DNA of 64,000 nt from Takashimella koratensis (Eukaryota > Basidiomycota > Tremellomycetes > Trichosporonales > Tetragoniomycetaceae), in assembly GCA_003116875.1 (NCBI GenBank), contig BCKT01000001.1, positions 449,763-513,762 of the forward strand. The letters are read 5' to 3'. The notes under the pieces are model-generated. The model was not told the DNA's origin, made no database searches, and saw nothing but the letters and a program-made list of their open reading frames with translations. Positions 1-12,240 of the stretch are shown one piece after another (position 1 is the stretch's first letter; the number at the start of each line of letters is the position of its first letter). The translations under genes were made by a program, and so were the position numbers.

Positions 1-1423
1 TCAACCTCACCTCGCTCCAGTACTCTAACGCATCGATGAGTAAGTCTCTTACCGTCTCCCACTAACGCCAGTCTTCTTCGTCTCATACGTCGCATTTGAG
101 ATCCCGTCCAACCTCGTCCTCCGCAAGCTCCGCCCCTCCCGATGGATCCCAGCTACCATGGTCGTTTGGTCGATCTTCCAGATTTTCATGGGTCTCGTCA
201 CCAACTACTCGCAGCTGCTCGCTCTCCGTTTCTGCCTCGGTCTCGCCGAGTCCGGTCTCTTCCCCGGTCTCAACTTTTACCTCACCGGCTGGTACCGCCG
301 TGAGGAGCTTGCCAAGCGCGCGTCCTTCTTCTTCGTCGGTGCCGTCCTTGCCGGTGCTTTCGGTGGTATCTTTGGTTACGCCTGGGGCCAGATGAACGGC
401 GTTGGTGGCAAGCACGGTTGGACTTGGATCTTCGTCATGGAGGGTATCCTTACCCTCATCGTCGCCGTCGCCTCATTCTGGATGATTCACGACTGGCCTG
501 ACAAGGCTCGTTTCCTCACCCCGCTCGAGCGTGAGCTCGTTTTCCTTCGTCTCAAGCAGGAGCAAGGTCTCGCCAGCGAGGGCAAGTTTTCTTGGGCCAC
601 CGCCGCCAAGGGATTCAAGGACTACAAAACGTACCTGTTCATGCTTTGCTACATGGGTGCTGCCGTCCCCTTGTACTCTCAATCGTAAGTTTTGTGACTC
701 TTGCCTTGAATCCGCTAACATCTCCGCAGCCTCTTCACCCCTACCATTGTCGCTTCCCTCGGCAAGTGGACCACCGCACAGTCCCTCCTCCTCTCCACCC
801 CTCCTTACGTCCTCGCTTTCATCACCACCATGACCACCGCCATCCTCTCTGACAAGTTCCGTCGTCGTGCGCCGTTCAACGTGTTTTGGGCGACTCTTGC
901 CTCGATTGGCTACATCATCCTTATGACTCTTGATATTACCCACGTTGGCGCCTTGTACTTTGCCGTCTTCTTCACCACCATGTCGGTCGCCCCGCTCATC
1001 GGTACCACCATTGCTTGGACAGGCAACAACTTTGGCAACCACTGTGAGTTAATCTCTTTTAACTCTGCTAACCTCTTAGACAAAAAAGCTGTCGCCATGG
1101 GTCTCGTTTTCTCCGCTGGTAACTCGGGCGGTATCGTCTCTTCCGAGGCTTATCGTACCCAGGACAGCCCTCGATACGTCCGCGGACACGCCACGGCTTT
1201 GGCATTCTCTCTCCTCTGTCTCGTCACCTCCATCATCCTTTGGATCGCCATGGGTCGTGAGAACGCCAACAGGGAGAAGACTTACGGTCCCCCTCCGGGC
1301 CCCGAGGAGGTCCAGGAGTACGACGACCCAGCTTACCGCGCAAAGTGGGGGCTCGAGGGTTTGTCTCGTGAGGAGATTGTCGCTCTTGGCGATGACCACC
1401 CGGCGTTTAGGTTTATCCTCTAA
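1..1423 (+). CDS. MFS allantoate/anion:cation symporter, 5' end missing
   Basis: Exons <1-39, 72-684, 730-1043 and 1080-1423 encode the last ~435 residues of a major facilitator of the anion:cation symporter type (Dal5/Tna1-like). The first visible residues carry the family pattern NLTSLQYSNAS followed by FFVSYVAFEIPSN and RPSRW, which is TM2 and the loop after it. Later helices include GLAESGLFPG (TM4) and a long central loop, and the C-terminal half ends in a charged cytosolic tail after FSLLCLV. The family imports organic anions such as allantoate, nicotinate, biotin or small peptides across the plasma membrane; which of these is used here cannot be read from the sequence. All three introns are 32-45 nt with GTRAGT donors. 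The start codon and about TM1 lie left of the window. Confidence 0.85.
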
Positions 1424-2132
1424 TAGGGTCGAGATGCATCCGTCGATTTCTACTTATAGGTCTGCCTCTGTCTGAGTTGAAAATGGACTGTGTCACGGTG
1501 AATACAAGACAGGTCAATGACAAGGACGTGAAGAGGCCCGCATCACTCTTCACGTCTTCAACACGATACTCACTAACAAAGACTTTGGAGGGGAGCTCAT
1601 AGCAGGAATAGTGCAAGCCGTGGTGAGGCGACAGCGTAAGTAGGCTGCGCCAAGCGCGACAAGTGACAAGGATCAGGCGCCACAGGCAGAAAGTTTTCTC
1701 ATGCCTGGCAAGTGCTTGTCAGGCGTCTGTGACACCCTTTGATATCCTTCAGGAAGACAATAAGCTCCCTAGGCTGTGAAAGAACGCAGGTTGCACTCAC
1801 AGCCACAATCCGAATTTTGACAAAAAACGATCGGACCCACCATTCAACAATCCACCTTACAACACAACAACATTGGAAATTGGACATGATTTGGGCTAAA
1901 TATGTCCCGGCAAGGCATCAGAGCACACTAAGATAGATGCAATCCAAAGGAATACCATGAATTTTTTACGTAAAGGCTCCAAGAAAGTCCAGCTGTTACG
2001 GGAGAGCTTTATAAGTTTCCTGGCAGCTCCAAGACATCACAACATGTCCTGTGGCGCAATCGGTGAAACTTCTAAATTTCCTTCAACACATTTACGTTAT
2101 ATACGTTTGCGCTACACGTCAACATCAAAACA
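1424..2132. other. Intergenic, no gene seen
   Basis: This is 3' flank of the permease gene and 5' flank of the tRNA gene. It is noticeably more AT-rich than the coding parts of the window. I see only short ORFs with no splice-linked partner, and no recognisable promoter or repeat. Confidence 0.5.
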
Positions 2133-2230
2133 TGGCCTGTAGTACAGTGGTAGTTACGTTCGACTGTTAAGCAGTTCTTCTGGACTCGTGGCGCATCGAA
2201 AGGTCGTGAGTTCGACCCTCACCGGGCCAG
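2133..2230 (+). tRNA. tRNA-Asn (GTT) with a ~25-nt anticodon-loop intron
   Basis: A full cloverleaf can be drawn. The 7-bp acceptor is TGGCCTG/CGGGCCA with one G-U pair. The D arm GTA/TAC contains a box A-like TAGTACAGTGG. The anticodon stem TTCGA/TCGAA encloses loop C-T-GTT-A. The T arm GTGAG/CTCAC has loop TTCGACC, which is box B. The discriminator base is G, as in eukaryotic tRNA-Asn. About 25 extra bases separate the anticodon (2166-2168) from the 3' half of its stem (2195-2199), which is where nuclear tRNA introns sit. The gene would be read by RNA polymerase III and processed by tRNA splicing endonuclease. The T-A first acceptor pair and the GT instead of GC in box A are slightly unusual, so a weakly expressed or decaying copy is possible. 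Confidence 0.8.
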
Positions 2231-3975
2231 CAAATGGGATTCGCTTCCCAATCATTTTTGCAATGCTCCGTGGCAAAATTAGCTTTTTGCGTCAGCAGGT
2301 GAGGAAGCTGGCGCATGCGGGAAAGCCTTAGTACACGCCACATCTCGATACACAAACGCTATAGGGGCCCAATTGGCCAACCAATTCAGACTTAGGTGTA
2401 CAGAGTTTTCCTGCGTACTTATCAAGAAATCATCCGATGTCTATGCTTGTCAGGCCACATGTAAATGTGTGTGCTCATGTGTGTGGCGGTTGGCTTTCAC
2501 CCATCTCTGTAGCTCATACTCGCAGACTTTCATGATAAATCATCTATTTGCAGGCTTCTAAAGTTACCAAGAGTCTCCTTCACCGTCTCCCGGTCCGACT
2601 CATCGATGTTGAGATCCGCAATGGCTGCTACACATCTTGTCACAACATTGGTCTAGCTCTGGCAATGAAGCCCAGTTGAGGCAAGGGGAGGATTGATTGC
2701 ACTAGGACTAGTGCGGGCAATATATGGTCATTGCTGTCAAGGGTCATTGAACATAGCTGAGGGTACCCCATAAGTATGGCGTGAATTGTCTCCGTTAGGT
2801 TATTGAGACCATGTCATGGATGAACATTGTCATGTCAAGCTAGGTCAGCAACTTGATGTGATGGGTATTGCTGGTGGGTCCCTTTAGTAGACCGTAAATG
2901 TAGCTACAATGAAAGTATTGTTGGTTACAGAATATAACATTCGACAAGGAGTATCGAGTCTGATATGGGACCGTATATATATGCTATGGTCTTGCTATGG
3001 GTACTCCTATCTCTCGCCAAATGTGGTAGGTCTCAGTCCTTGGGTGGCGTTTACCGTAATGGTAGTTTATGGTCGCGTAGGCCGGTGTCCGTGACACGGT
3101 GTCCGTGACACTTGACAACATCACTGATTTTAGCTGAAGAAAAATTTGACTCGGGCAATTACAGACACGCCTGTTGCATATGACAGATGGGTATGGGGTC
3201 ACACAGTTGTCATGAGGTCGTAGAACATAAGGACAAGGATAAAAGTATAGAGTCTAGTTCAAACCTTTTGGGCGATGAGTCGCTCTGTGGTCCCTTGCGT
3301 TGGGTGGTGGGGCTGGGGGTAGATATGTGGGGGCGGGTGAAGAAGTGAGGTGGGGGAAGGGATGGAAGGGGTGGGTAGGTGGTGGGAGTGACTGTGGACG
3401 GGAGAGAAGAGCAAGGTGATGGTCAGCTTGGTCGTGAGGAGAGGAGAAGAGGAGAGGGGAGAGGAGGGGGAGAAGGTGTGAGCACTCACCCTGCTGACTT
3501 GGTTAGGGCGGAGGGCAAAGTGAGAGCGAGAGAGGGTGAGGACGATGCAGGACGAGGTTGTGGACCGTGGGTAGACCAGCCGTAGGGAGAAAAGAGGAGA
3601 GGAGAGGTGGAGAGAGAGAGAGAGCGATGAGATGAGAAGAGAAGAGGAAAGAAAAGAAAAGAAGGGGAAGCAGGGGATTATATATGTCAGCGGCTGGCTG
3701 GAAGGAAGGTGGACGGATGGACGGCAAAAGGAAGGTGTGTGTCGCCTCTCGCGCTTGACTGTTAGCCCATGCGGCGCGCTGCCCGTTAGCGTGGAGAGAG
3801 ACGAGGAAGCGCTTTAAAACTCAGATCTGACCAGCGCGACGATGGGGAAGAAGGTGAGACAGCCTTCAAAGGGGGTCCTTTGGCCTCGTGGGTGAGTCAA
3901 CCGACCCGATCACTCCTTGAACGTGATTAATGAAAATGCTCACTCCGATTCATTGTACAAGGGTAAAGGTAACAG
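2231..3975. other. Gene-poor gap with low-complexity purine-rich stretch
   Basis: From 2231 to about 3240 the DNA is AT-rich with no supportable ORF. From about 3290 to 3670 the plus strand becomes strongly purine-rich (GAGAGG/GGGGAG runs), so long ORFs on either strand there are compositional. A perfect 14-bp tandem repeat sits at 3083-3110. The right part is 3' flank of NLE1. Confidence 0.5.
3083..3110. repeat. 14-bp perfect tandem repeat, two copies
   Basis: CGGTGTCCGTGACA occurs twice head to tail. Each copy contains the near-palindrome GTGTCCGTGACAC once the join is read through. It lies in non-coding DNA and no function can be assigned. Confidence 0.8.
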
Positions 3976-5989
3976 CTAATGCCTCCAGCTGATCGTCAGC
4001 TTTGATGCCATGCTATACTCACATCTTGACCGTCTTGTCTCGCCCGCCACTAACAACCTTGTCTGCGACAAAATCGACACAGTAAACCTCATCTGTGTGA
4101 CCTGGAAGATCCGTTTTGATCTTGTACGTTTTCAAATCCCATAATTTAAGCGTCGAGTCCTTGCTCGCGCTAATAAGGAGGCGAGAGTCGGCGGACCAAG
4201 CAATTCGATAGACTGCAGCGACGTGCCCGCGGAGACTAGCAACGAACTTGCCCGTCTTTCCGTCCCACAGCTTAACGGCGTTGTCGAAGCCAGCACTCGC
4301 GACAAATCGGCCGTCTGGAGAAAAGGCGACGTGGTTGACCTGCTTCTGGTGACCGGTGAGTCGGGCGATGGGCTTCTTCGGCGTGGCGGTCGAGTTGAAT
4401 ACTGCCTGGTCGGGCCAGATAAACAAGGTGTGGTCGTCTGACCCGGTGATCATTGTCTCTGGTTGTTTCGCCGTGTGCGCTTTGTACCGAGCGAGGGCGA
4501 GAGATTTGGCTAACGTCAGAACAATTTCACAATGACCCACCCTCATCGTCGTCTTTTGGGACCTTGGAAGTGTGATCGAACGGACCGGTGCGAAGGACAA
4601 AGTCGGTACTCAGCGCCATGGTGTTGACCCAATGGGCATGCTCGGACAGCGTCCGGATGAGTTTACCCTGTCATTAGCTGTACCCTACAGATACTCACAT
4701 CAACGCCGCTCCACACTTTGACAGTCCGATCGCTGCTGCCGGTGTAGATAACATTCTCACCTCCCCAACGGACGACATTGACGCTCGCGCCGTGACCTGT
4801 GAGGACGAATTCCAGCTTGCGGGTAGACGTATTGTAAACGCGAACGGTCCCGTCCTTGGACGCGGAGGCGATACGCGGGGTTTTGGAAAGGTGCAGAGGT
4901 TCGAACGCAAGTGAGGTGATCCACTTCGAATGGCCGAGAAGCGGCTGGCCCAGAGGTTGACCCGTCTTGATGTCCCATAGTCGCACCTACAGACAAGGAA
5001 AAGGGATAAGCAGTCGGACGTGAGTGACCAGGGCGACATAAAATGCAGGTAGCGAGTGGGAGCGGGTCATTCGAGGGAATGGGCAGGAAATTCCCGGTGG
5101 CGGTCCGCCCGCTCGGAGAGGTGTAAGATAGAGGGTGGAGCCGTTGAGTTGCAGCAGGAGAAAGGCCCAGTGAATGAATCACGGGGGTGAGGTAAAGGGA
5201 AGTAGAGAAGGACAGGGGATCAAGGGGGTAGGGACGGCGGAAAGACACGGGATGAAGAAAAGAGACAAAGTGTCGAGAAAACGAAAGCCGGACTTGGCAA
5301 CAAACGAGTGAAGTGAGATACAACTTACCTGCCCATCATGCCCACCCGTCGCCAACATCTTCTCTCTACTGTCCCACTCGACACACAGTACCCAACCTTT
5401 GTGCCCGCTCAACGTCCACCTTGGCGTCTCCGTCTCCATATCCCACACTCGACACGTTGCATCTCCCGAGCCCGTTGCGGCGTATCTGCCTGTCGGTGAC
5501 TGTGCGCAGCAGAGAATGGGCGATCCGTGTCCCGAGAGGGTAGCGCTACACCGACCAACGCTACGAACGCGAAAGACTGCTTGGGGCTCACACCAGAGCT
5601 CAAAGACGTCTTCTGGGGAGAACGAAGGGGCGGTGGAGGTGGATGCGGGGTTGAGGGCGTCGACGAGGATAGAGTTGTTAATTGGGACGCGAGAGTCGGT
5701 ACCTTTGGGAACTAGGTGAAAGGCATAGGGAAGAGGTTCCTCGGACTGGCGTTAACAAAGTCTAGCCTGGACTCACCTCTTTAAGCTTGTTTACGAGAAG
5801 CTGGAGAGCATCGCGACCAGTGTCGGCAGGGAGGTTGATCGCTGGACCGAGGTTGAGACCGGTTTCTGCGTGTTTGAACTGGACGACGACGGAAGGGATG
5901 GGTGCGGGGGGCTCTGGGACGACCTCGGGCAAGAGGGATTTGGAGTAGTTGGACTTTTGTCGCTTGGGCGGGGGTAGAGAGACGGACAT
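3976..5989 (-). CDS. NLE1: Notchless/Rsa4 WD40 protein, 60S ribosome assembly
   Basis: Exons 5989-5777, 5745-5329, 4986-4699, 4667-4540, 4508-4023 and 3988-3976 give 514 residues. Residues ~30-100 form the NLE domain (VVVQFKHAETGL, then LPYAFHLVPKG). The linker EPQAVFRVRSVGRC leads into the WD40 propeller, with blades such as GHGSPILCCAHSPTGRYAATGSGD and TGHQKQVNHVAFSPDGRFVASAGFD. The protein ends in KTVKIWRH, the family's usual end, which fixes the 13-nt last exon. In yeast Rsa4 binds pre-60S particles through the propeller, and its NLE domain is pulled by the AAA ATPase Rea1/Midasin in the nucleus. The second intron is 342 nt, ten times the local norm. The gene is divergent from seryl-tRNA synthetase with 197 bp between starts. 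Confidence 0.95.
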
Positions 5990-6157
5990 GGTGGATGTGG
6001 TGGAGGATGGGTTGGACAGATGAAGCAGAAATTTAAGGTGGTATCGTCAGGCACAAGTCACATGAGGATAAGCCGCTAGAGGGGGGAGCAAATATACACA
6101 CGCGATAACCAGCTCGACTCGTCCTTTTTTGGGATACCTTGTCTCTCTCTTCCTCAA

Positions 6158-6186
6158 CCACCACCACCACCACCACCACCACCACC
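6158..6186 (+). repeat. (CCA)n microsatellite directly before the SES1 start
   Basis: A pure CCA run of about 29 bases ends exactly at the ATG of the seryl-tRNA synthetase gene, so it forms the end of its 5' leader. CCACC before ATG fits a good initiation context. Confidence 0.85.
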
Positions 6187-7780
<1,594 letters not shown>

Positions 7781-7906
7781 ATAGCTGTTATACGGGATGC
7801 ATTTGGTATCAGACGACAAAATGCGGGGTCTCCATGGGCCATGTTCGTTTCGACGCTTGTTCCGAAAGCCGACTTGTCATCCATCCACCATCTCACGCCA
7901 CCCACC

Positions 7907-10900
7907 ATGGACGTTTATCAAGCGTCAGACGGCAGTCTGCTCAAGACTGACAAAGGTCTGGCTGATTATGACTCGTGAGTGAGGATGCTGTAACGCTTCT
8001 GCGGCGTCGATGCTCATGGTACCAGCCTAATCACCCTCCAAGACGACATCGGGCAGCTCGCTGGGATCGAATCCACCAGCGTCCTCCTCTTCACCGAGGA
8101 CGGGCGAGAGGTCAGACAAGAGGTGCTCCAAGAAGCATGGGAGCGTGGTGGCCAAGGCAGTCATTCATCGGCAAGTCTAAACCCCTGACATCGCTCACCC
8201 TCAGCCCAAGGTGATCTACCTATTCAACCGCGAAACCTTCTGGACCGATGCAGAGCAATGGGCAACCGAGCTGCAAGAGGATGTCCAACTCCCCCCGCCC
8301 ATCCAACGTGAGCCACTCGTATAGCCCCGCTAACCTCAGTGCCCATCACCGATCTAGCCCAAGCGCAGAACCCCTTTGTCGTGGCCTTTGACCACCTCTG
8401 TCACCTTCAATCCTTGTTCAAAATTCAGGCCCGCGCGCTACAAATCGCCTACGCCAGCCTCTCCCACCACCTCGAACCCATCACCAACGAGTTTGCGACT
8501 TTTTCCGTCCGTGCCCGGCGCGAACTCGAGGCGGAAGATCGAGTCATCCGAGGCTACCCTGTTGACGTGGTCATGCTCTCGAAAGTCGTCGTCCACGAGG
8601 CCTTTGCGAGGAAACGGGACAAGGAAGACGAGAAAGTCAAGACCATGGCCGACTGGGTAAACTTTAAAAAGATGGAGCAGGTTAGAGAGTCCTGCCAAAC
8701 GGCTTTTGGTAAGTTTGAAACGAGACAATGCTGATGCAGACGACCATGCTACCAGGTTTGACAAGCTCGTGGCCCAGGTGGACGAGCTGCGCGCGCAGTC
8801 CGAGACCGAGAAGGCTGGATCGGATCAGCACACTGAGATGGTCGAGCAAGAGTTTGCCGAGGCGTTAGGTCGTTTGGAGCAGGCCATTGAGCAGGTGGAA
8901 GCGTTGGTCCGAGCGAGTCAAGGAGACCTAGAGCAAGACGTGATGGAGCTTGACAATGCGATGCGGGACGATCTCGTTAGCTTGACCGCGGTCAAAGTAA
9001 GTCCAAACTTTACTCTACTAACCGCAGAACGACTTTACATTCCACGTACATCTACATCTGCGCCAAATCGCAATCTTCCAAACGGGCATCACCGAGCTCA
9101 TCGGCCCGTTGTCCACCCTTGACGCGGATCTACGGACGAAGAACGCCTTTCCCCATCTACACCGTCTGCACCAGCTGCCCTTTGCCTACGCTGCATCGGT
9201 AGTCGAAGTCGTCCGCAGGAAGGAATTCGCGGTCGCACTACTCGAATGGACGACAAAGATCTCCGACAACATCAACAAGACCTTGGCAACTGAACGGCGC
9301 AGGCGACAGCAGCACAAGGTCGAGATGCAATCGTTTCTCCCTTATTCTATTGCCCCGCTCGACGAGAGTATGGTCCCGAGAGTGGATCTCTCCGTGATCG
9401 ATGGAGCGGAAGCCCTCAGCACCATCCCCCTTACTAGGGCGGACGTCGACAGTGAGTTATCATACTATCTCGCTAACGTCAGACCTCTTTACATGGCTCG
9501 AAATGCTCGAGGCGGATCCCGAGATTGCACAAGAGGAAAGCCCCCTACCTGAACTACGTCGAAGTATCGAGGATATCGTCGCCAAGCTTAGGGTTACGCC
9601 ATTTGAGTCAGGTATGTCCCCAGATTACCCCGCTGACACCAGCCGACCACGAGAAACAAATCGCCGAGCTGCAACGTGCCCACCTCGCCCAGCAGCGAGA
9701 GATGGAGGACAAACACGAACAGCGGACCGAGTTTCTCGAAACTCGCCAAGGAGAGCTGCAAGAAGAGCTCGTGAGACTTCGCACCGACCTCAGCGAAGAG
9801 ATGCTCGCGCGACAGGCGCTCTCGGCTGAACTTGAAGAGCGGGCGCGGGACCACGACGAGCACGCGAGGGAACACGAGGACCAGCGGGACTTGATCATCG
9901 CGCTTCAGGCAGAGGTCTCGCAGGAGAAGGACAGGGCGACAGATCTCGGCGTGCGACTGCAAGAGGCGCTCCTCGACGTCGACGGCCTTCGCAGCGCCGA
10001 GCAATCGCTCGTTGGCCAGTTGCAAGACCTACAAGAGGAGCGATCACGGACGTTATCAAGTCTTGGCGAAGCGCAGATGCTCGCGCATAGCTACGAGTCG
10101 CAACTCGCAGGTCTTCGTGCGGAGCTCGACGCGACCACGAGTCAGCTCTTACAAGCGCAGAACGATCGCGACTTGGCGCTGCGAAACCAAACCGCCGAGG
10201 CGGAAAGACTAATGCGAGACCACATTGCCGAAGCTGATGGCGATCGTGCTGTGCTTGAACACCAAAACCTTACCCTCACGAAAGAACTCGAGGTGCTAAA
10301 GGGCCAGGCTGAGGACAAGTTGACGGCAGCGCGGAACGCTGCGATCCGGCGAGAAGACGGGCTGAAAGCAGAGCTGTCCTTTACCAAAGCACAGCTTAGA
10401 GATATGCAGCGGCGCGAAACGGTACTCGCGGACGAGCTTGCCATGGCCAAGGACGCGGCGAGTGCGTTGACCTCGAAAGAGGCACATCAAGCGGAAATGG
10501 CAAAAGACGCGATCAACCTGGCGTCAAAATATCACGATACTTGTCACCGTTTACTTAAAGCGATCAACTCGTCAACGACCATATCGGGGTCCATCAGCCA
10601 ACCGCCCAGACCTAAAACCCCGCCGACGGCGTCTTCAATCAGCAGCAATGACATGCGCGAGAGTGTCCTCATTCGCAGCCTCTCCGCCGCGTCGAGTTTT
10701 GACCTCGTCGTGTTTGCCGAATCGGTCACGAAGACGATCAACCTGGTGAAGAAGTGGTCCAAGAGCTGCAGGCAGTATCGTGAACAAGCCAGGAGCAAGA
10801 TCACCTTTAGCGCGTTCACCAAGGGAGATTTGGTAAGTCTTTCAATGGATCCCACTGACCCCAGGCCTTGTTCCTCCCTACACGAAACGCCGCAGTCAAG

Positions 10901-11961
10901 GCGTGGGCAGCGTTCAATATCGGCGCGCCACACAATTTCCTCCACGTCACCGACGAGATGCAGCAAATTCTTCGGACCAAGGAATACTACCTCGCTCGGA
11001 TCGTCCGAACTGAAGAGGCGACCGTTGGCAGCGACGTAAGTGAGATCGCCGATTTGACTGACCATAGACGAATCTGTATGGTCTCGCAGAGGGACTGAGG
11101 TACTACACGCATCATGTGGAGGAGTGGACTCCGACGGCCATTCGGCCGAGTAGGCGTTCGGTATCGGCGAGCTTTATCCCGACTGAGGAGACACCGGGCG
11201 TCGACAGGGACATTGCGCTATCTCCAGTGACACCTACCGCGCGACCGAATCAGGGTTATTTCCCGCCTCAAGAGGCAACCGAGACGACCCCGACGGCGAC
11301 TCAGGCGGAGGCGTCGACCCAAGAGGTCCAGTCCTCCGTCCAACCTCAGCCATCATCCCCGCCTCAGCCCTCACCCCCAGCGCAACCCTCACCCCCACCT
11401 CCAGCCCCATTCCAATCCCCAACTCACTCTCCCGCCTCCCCTCGACGCTCTGTCGACCTCCCAGCTCAGCGTATTGGCCTCTCCACTGGCCGCTCGTCTT
11501 CCCGCACGATCCTATCAGCCACTGCGTCTCCACCAGCCCGGGAAGCCGTCACATTTGCGCCGTCGTCTCTTGGTCGCCCAGCGTCGGTCGCTTCCTCTGG
11601 CGGGTCGTCCTACCCTCGTGGCGGGGTTCCTATCCCCTCGGCAGGGTCCAAGGCCGCGTTGGCCACAGCCGTCACCTCAACCGACCTGGACGCGACGTCT
11701 CCATCCTCGGCTTCGCTCACTGATCGACCAAGTCTGGGGAACAAGAGCTCGTCAGGAAGTTTCAGCTCCTCGCCGCAACCTCAGCACGAAGGGGACAAGT
11801 TCAAGCCTTCCCCGTTGGGACGTACGCCACCTGACGGGACAGGGACAAGTAGGTTCATGTCGGGTCTCTCGCGTTCGCTCAAATCTCGGACCCCGTCGAC
11901 ATCAACACAGTCAGGCACGCCGTCGGCGATGGACATGCTCAAACGATTCGAAGGGTCATAG
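7907..11961 (+). CDS. ATG11: Autophagy scaffold protein Atg11
   Basis: Exons 7907-7974, 8026-8170, 8205-8307, 8340-8708, 8740-8996, 9028-9451, 9483-9611, 9643-10832, 10865-11035 and 11068-11961 give 1249 residues. The opening ~85 residues fit the ubiquitin-like start of Atg11/FIP200 ([36 protein letters not shown]). Helical segments follow, and residues ~500-815 are continuous coiled coil. Residues ~850-970 are the conserved Atg11 C domain, with [16 protein letters not shown] and [10 protein letters not shown]. In fungi Atg11 recruits cargo receptors and Atg1 at the vacuole-associated assembly site in selective autophagy. Unusually, ~280 Ser/Pro-rich residues follow the C domain. Intron 2 uses a GC donor (GCAAGT at 8171). 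The symbol rests on the C domain plus the overall architecture. Confidence 0.88.
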
Positions 11962-12151
11962 TATCGATAGAGGCTAGGTAGTTTCTTGATGTTGCGTAGC
12001 TTGTTGAATGCATGATGTGAGGTGGTATTGACAATGCTAGTTACAACGGGTCTATGGTACATGAATCGTTTCGTTGTTGTCTCGTCCTCATTTATACGTG
12101 GTGGTATCGGACTGAAACCTACCACGTCGCCGTCACCGCCCTCGCCGGTCG

Positions 12152-12153
<2 letters not shown>

Positions 12154-12219
<66 letters not shown>
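12154..12219. repeat. Poly-C homopolymer, 66 bases
   Basis: An uninterrupted run of 66 C lies between the convergent 3' ends of ATG11 and the next gene. It is the longest homopolymer in the window. It would produce long poly-Pro or poly-Gly in any ORF read across it, so those ORFs are not real genes. True length is uncertain because such tracts are error-prone. Confidence 0.95.
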
Positions 12220-12221
<2 letters not shown>

Positions 12222-12240
12222 TCTCCTGACGAGTCATGTC

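Noticed and set aside
3259..3727. Two minus-strand Ser/Pro-rich ORFs and one Gly/Arg-rich plus ORF
   Set aside because: Produced by a purine-rich low-complexity stretch; all frames look alike and none has a family signature.
3841..3980. ATGGGGAAGAAG followed by GTGAG, resembling a short first exon
   Set aside because: No downstream exon on the plus strand; the following DNA is the 3' end and last exon of NLE1 on the other strand.
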